DNA from: an uncultured Oscillospiraceae bacterium
Lineage (GTDB): Bacteria > Bacillota > Clostridia > Oscillospirales > Ruminococcaceae
Length of the DNA: 8,740 bases
Reading direction: 5' to 3'
Assembly: GCA_934456315.1 (NCBI GenBank)
Contig: CAKSHG010000084.1
Span: 1 to 8,740, forward strand
Every line of letters starts with the position of its first letter. Position 1 is the first letter of the stretch. Positions 6,058-8,740 of the stretch are shown here, in pieces. The position numbers and the translations under genes were made by a program. The notes below the pieces were generated by a model. The model searched no databases. It had not been told where the DNA came from and saw only the letters and a program-made list of their open reading frames with translations.

Positions 6058-7659
6058 TTATCCGTTTCTGTTTTTTGTCATGAAAACCTGCGCCAGCGCC
6101 TGGTTGCGGTGCTGCGGGTATTCGCTTGTATCCTCGGGATAGAATCCGAACATCGGCTCATGATATGCGTGGTAGCTGTAGGATATGCCGTTTTCATTGC
6201 AGAAGTCCATTACGTCTGCGACCCAGCGTTCCCCGCCGAGGCCGTTTTTGAAGCTCTCCGCATCAGCTCCGAACTCGCCGAGATATATCGGGACGTTGTT
6301 CTCCTTTCCGAACCTGACTATATCAGACAGCTCCGCGAAAACGTAATCCCGTCCGCTTTCGTAGACATTTTCCGCAAGCATGAAGTCCGCGCGGATATCC
6401 GCGAAACCTCCGGAGGTCACCCCGGCAGTCCTCATGTGACCGCTCACCTTGTACCTGTACCCCTCCTGGAGCGCCAGGCTGCCGAATGTCAGCACATAAT
6501 CGTCCTGACCTCCGGTGAGCTTCAGATATCCGCCGCTCATCGTCCAGCTTCCGGTGCCGTCGCTGCTCCAGGAGCTCTCCGGCTTCTGGCTTCCATCGGA
6601 AAAATCGTTGTACCAGACCACGCTGGAGGTACCGTCCGGAGCGTATTCGGTCACCGTCACATCATCGAACAGCGCTGAACCGCTCCCAAGTCTTGAGGAA
6701 TGCAGCACTGGCGCAAAGAGGTTGTATTCGTCGCTCGCCGCAAAATAATCGCTCTCGAAATATGCGGAGTCGGAGGTCTGCCGTGCGCTCACGCAGCCCA
6801 CCCAGTAATCGAGGAAATTGTCAGCGTAGCACGGTCTTGGGTATTCAACATTATCCCCCGCCGACTGGTGCGTGAATGTGAACGGCATGTAGAAATGCCC
6901 CTCGTAAACTGCATTGTCGTCGTCTATAGTGAACCACAGTTCGTCGGTCGAATACTTGTTCCAGAGGTTCTCTCCCGTGGACATGTCCTTTACTGCCGCG
7001 ACATGCTCCACGAATACCATGTGATCACGGTCGTGCAGGCGTATCTCATCAGTGCAGCGCTGCATGAGCCGCTGACACTGCCCCACCGTTTCAGCCCGGG
7101 AGCCAAGCTCCGGTACCACCGGCTCGTTTATCAGCCCGTAACCCTGGATAGTCGGCTCGTCGGAGTACCTGCGGGCTATCTCGCCCCAGAGCTTGACGAG
7201 CCGCCGCTGATTCTCCGGCTCCGTCCACAGCGCGGTTCCATTGCCCTGCGACTGGTAACCGCCCTGCGGGTAGTGCATGTTCAGCACCAGTCCGATGTTG
7301 TATTTCTTAGCCCAGGCTATGCTCCGGTCGAGGTAGTCGAACCCCTCCTGCTTGTAGACATAGGGCTGCTCGTCGTCCTCGAACCAGCGGTAGTTCAGCA
7401 GGAACCTGACCGAATTGAACCCCAGCTCTGACATTTCCCTGAAGCTGTCCTCGTTGTGGTGAAGTCCGATATCCGCCAGAGTGCTCCCCCAGACGTTGTT
7501 GCCGAACCCCATTCCGCGGAGCACGGCGCTTTCGCCGGCGGGGCTGACGATACTGCTCCCCTCGGTATGAAAGAAGCTTTCCGGGCTGTTCTGCCCGGAC
7601 TTCGCGCCGGTCAGCGCAATGACCACTGCGGCTACTCCGGCTATGAGCTGTCGGAACAT
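6058..7659 (-). CDS. Secreted GH5 family glycosidase with an internal inserted module
   Basis: A 533-aa (beta/alpha)8-barrel endo-glycosidase, likely a cellulase or related beta-glucanase/mannanase acting outside the cell. Residues 1-19 form a signal peptide (hydrophobic IAGVAAVVIALTGA). The GH5 hallmarks are RFLLNYRW (85-92), LNMHYPQGG (126-134), INEP (177-180, acid/base Glu179), VEHV (217-220), HFYMPFTFTHQ (255-265) and YLGEFG (459-464, nucleophile Glu462). The two glutamates are about 283 residues apart, far more than the usual 100-150, because residues about 285-425 carry an extra beta-rich module with FDDVTVTE, NDFSDG and YRYKVSGHMRT. This looks like a carbohydrate-binding beta-sandwich. 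There is no dockerin or C-terminal binding module. The ATG at 7659 follows AAAGGAGG. The stop is 4 nt from the CotH start. The exact substrate and GH5 subfamily cannot be read here. Confidence 0.92.
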   Translation of the reverse strand: MFRQLIAGVAAVVIALTGAKSGQNSPESFFHTEGSSIVSPAGESAVLRGMGFGNNVWGSTLADIGLHHNEDSFREMSELGFNSVRFLLNYRWFEDDEQPYVYKQEGFDYLDRSIAWAKKYNIGLVLNMHYPQGGYQSQGNGTALWTEPENQRRLVKLWGEIARRYSDEPTIQGYGLINEPVVPELGSRAETVGQCQRLMQRCTDEIRLHDRDHMVFVEHVAAVKDMSTGENLWNKYSTDELWFTIDDDNAVYEGHFYMPFTFTHQSAGDNVEYPRPCYADNFLDYWVGCVSARQTSDSAYFESDYFAASDEYNLFAPVLHSSRLGSGSALFDDVTVTEYAPDGTSSVVWYNDFSDGSQKPESSWSSDGTGSWTMSGGYLKLTGGQDDYVLTFGSLALQEGYRYKVSGHMRTAGVTSGGFADIRADFMLAENVYESGRDYVFAELSDIVRFGKENNVPIYLGEFGADAESFKNGLGGERWVADVMDFCNENGISYSYHAYHEPMFGFYPEDTSEYPQHRNQALAQVFMTKNRNG

Positions 7660-7664
7660 TGCTG

Positions 7665-7672
7665 CCTCCTTT
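7665..7672 (-). promoter_or_regulatory. Strong ribosome binding site of the GH5 gene
   Basis: AAAGGAGG on the minus strand lies 5 nt before the ATG at 7659 and fixes the start with its signal peptide. No recognisable promoter lies in the 39-nt gap to the thioesterase stop, so the GH5 block may be transcribed from upstream or from a promoter inside the preceding gene. Confidence 0.75.
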
Positions 7673-7698
7673 GAACGAATTGAACTGTTGCTAATGGG

Positions 7699-8139
7699 TC
7701 ACGATATGCAGAATGCGGCGTCCTTTGCTGCCTCCTGCTCGAGCTTTTCATAGATATCCGGCAGGGCTTTCTTGAAGTTCAGCGGGCGGAATGTCTTTGC
7801 GTCAACGAACGCGTGGGCGCTGGTGCCCTCGGTGAGTATCTCCGGGCTGCCCTTCCTGCGGCATTCGTAGCGGAACTCCACCCTTGCCGGGGTGAATCTC
7901 GTGACGTAGGTGGTTATCTCAAGCGCGTCGTCGTAGCGCGAGGGCTGGCGATACTTGCAGGATATCCCGGTCACGGGTATCATCACGCCGCGGCGCTCCA
8001 TCTCCGCGTAGCTGACGGCGGCGTTTTTGATGTAGTCGGTGCGCGCTACCTCGAACCACACCGGATAAACTGCGTGATGGGTAACTCCCATGCAGTCCGT
8101 TTCCGCGTAGCGCACGGTTATTTCAGTTACTGACGGCAT
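7699..8139 (-). CDS. Hotdog-fold acyl-CoA thioesterase, YbgC/4HBT type
   Basis: A 146-aa thioesterase of the 4-hydroxybenzoyl-CoA/YbgC class that would hydrolyse an acyl-CoA or acyl-ACP in the cytoplasm. The N-terminal signature RYAETDCMGVTHHAVYPVWFE (10-30) matches the YbgC pattern, with Asp15 as the probable catalytic acid and His21/His22 in the turn before the long helix. Later segments SCKYRQPSRYDD and TEGTSAHAFVD fit the paired-strand part of the hotdog fold. The frame is open a little further upstream, but the ATG at 8139 is chosen because it lies 1 nt after the SDR stop, follows AAAGG and leaves the catalytic motif at the usual distance from the N-terminus. The pairing with an SDR suggests a small fatty-acyl or ketone-related step. 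It is 39 nt upstream of the GH5 gene. Confidence 0.9.
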   Translation of the reverse strand: MPSVTEITVRYAETDCMGVTHHAVYPVWFEVARTDYIKNAAVSYAEMERRGVMIPVTGISCKYRQPSRYDDALEITTYVTRFTPARVEFRYECRRKGSPEILTEGTSAHAFVDAKTFRPLNFKKALPDIYEKLEQEAAKDAAFCIS

Positions 8140-8140
8140 A

Positions 8141-8740
8141 TCAGAGCCTTTCCCGGCGGCTCTGAATAAGCCCCGCAAAGTATGCGAGAACGCAGTCCGG
8201 GACGAACTTTCCGAGCAGGATACCGGCTTTCATCACCGGCGACGGAACAATAGTCAGCTGACCCGCGAACATCTGCCTTACCGCGTACTCCGCAACGTAC
8301 TCGCTGGACTGCGGCGGAACTGTGAAATCCACCCTTGCCTTATCCATGAACTCGGTCTGCACCGGTCCGGGGCACAGCATGGAAACCGAAACGTGGCTGT
8401 GCGCCGCGCGGAGCTCCTCGTGAACCGCCTGCGTCATGCGGACAACGTAAGCCTTGCTCGCGTAGTAGGACGAGAAATGCGGTCCCGGGAAGAATCCCGC
8501 GCTGCTCGCGGTATTAAGAATGTAGCCGTAGTCGCGCTTCCTGAAGTCCTGCAAGAACAGCTTGAACAGCGTGTGGAACGCCTTTACATTGACATCTATC
8601 TCGTCAAGCTCGCGGTCGAGGTCGGTTTCCGTGAGGTCGCCGAATACGCCGAATCCCGCATTGTTGACGAAAATATCGATGTTGTACTTCTTTACGCGGC
8701 GGTGAAGCTCCCGACACTGTGCAGTGTCGGAAATATCCGC
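8141..8740 (-). CDS. Short-chain dehydrogenase/reductase, 5' end outside window
   Basis: The C-terminal 199 residues of an NAD(P)-dependent SDR. The open frame runs to the window edge without an in-frame start that fits the family, so the gene begins outside. The cofactor-stabilising NNAG motif (residues 26-29 of this fragment), the catalytic Ser79 in TASSAG, and Tyr92 and Lys96 of YYASK are all present, followed by the classic PGPVQTEF segment. The N-terminal TGxxxGxG cofactor loop is missing only because the gene is cut. The nearest general description is a classical SDR of the DltE/YqjQ type. The substrate is unknown. Its TGA is 1 nt from the thioesterase ATG, so the two are probably co-translated. 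Confidence 0.93.
   Translation of the reverse strand, partial: ADISDTAQCRELHRRVKKYNIDIFVNNAGFGVFGDLTETDLDRELDEIDVNVKAFHTLFKLFLQDFRKRDYGYILNTASSAGFFPGPHFSSYYASKAYVVRMTQAVHEELRAAHSHVSVSMLCPGPVQTEFMDKARVDFTVPPQSSEYVAEYAVRQMFAGQLTIVPSPVMKAGILLGKFVPDCVLAYFAGLIQSRRERL

Noticed and set aside
5905..6678. A 257-codon plus-strand open frame across the GH5/CotH junction.
   Set aside because: It is antisense to two well-supported genes, spans their junction and has no recognisable domain or ribosome binding site; GC-biased codon use explains it.
6700..7431. A 243-codon plus-strand open frame opposite the GH5 gene.
   Set aside because: It is antisense to the catalytic part of GH5, with a composition typical of the mirror of GC-rich coding sequence and no family signature.
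8711..8730. A 9-bp perfect inverted repeat with a 2-nt centre inside the SDR gene.
   Set aside because: It encodes ordinary SDR residues in frame, has no T-run and is deep inside a gene, so neither a terminator nor an operator is supported.

Overview
The window looks like a chromosomal piece of a Gram-positive Oscillospiraceae/Ruminococcus-type gut anaerobe. This is inferred from a moderately high GC content, a DUF1540 cysteine-rich small protein, a YesL/DUF624 membrane protein, a secreted GH5 glycosidase with no Gram-negative features, AGGAGG-type ribosome binding sites and a clostridial-type CotH kinase. The species cannot be fixed from the sequence alone. Every gene I can support is on the minus strand, so transcription runs from high to low coordinates.

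Layout in transcription order: (1) 8740-7699, a short-chain dehydrogenase/reductase cut by the window edge, followed 1 nt later by a YbgC/4HBT-type hotdog thioesterase. (2) 7659-2174, the most interesting block: a secreted GH5 glycosidase with a large module inserted between its two catalytic glutamates, a membrane-anchored CotH-family protein kinase, a 35-residue single-helix membrane microprotein, a YesL/DUF624 membrane protein and an unrecognised four-helix membrane protein. (3) 2154-719, a uridine phosphorylase-like nucleoside phosphorylase overlapping a HAD phosphatase by TAATG. (4) 597-227, a DUF1540 zinc-ribbon-like small protein and a translationally coupled 65-residue ORF. (5) 1-190, a gene-free repeat cluster: two nearly identical terminator-like hairpins flanking a small inverted-repeat element resembling a MITE.

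From the SDR to the HAD phosphatase the gaps are 1, 39, 4, 18, 45, 1 and 19 nt plus one overlap, with no obvious terminator inside, so the whole set could be one transcript ending at a 10-bp stem at 625-672. Functionally, GH5, CotH, the microprotein, DUF624 and the 4-TM protein suggest a cell-surface unit in which a polysaccharide-degrading enzyme and a surface kinase are made together with membrane partners. The nucleoside and lipid-like enzymes look like housekeeping neighbours. The link between kinase and glycosidase is an inference from gene order only.
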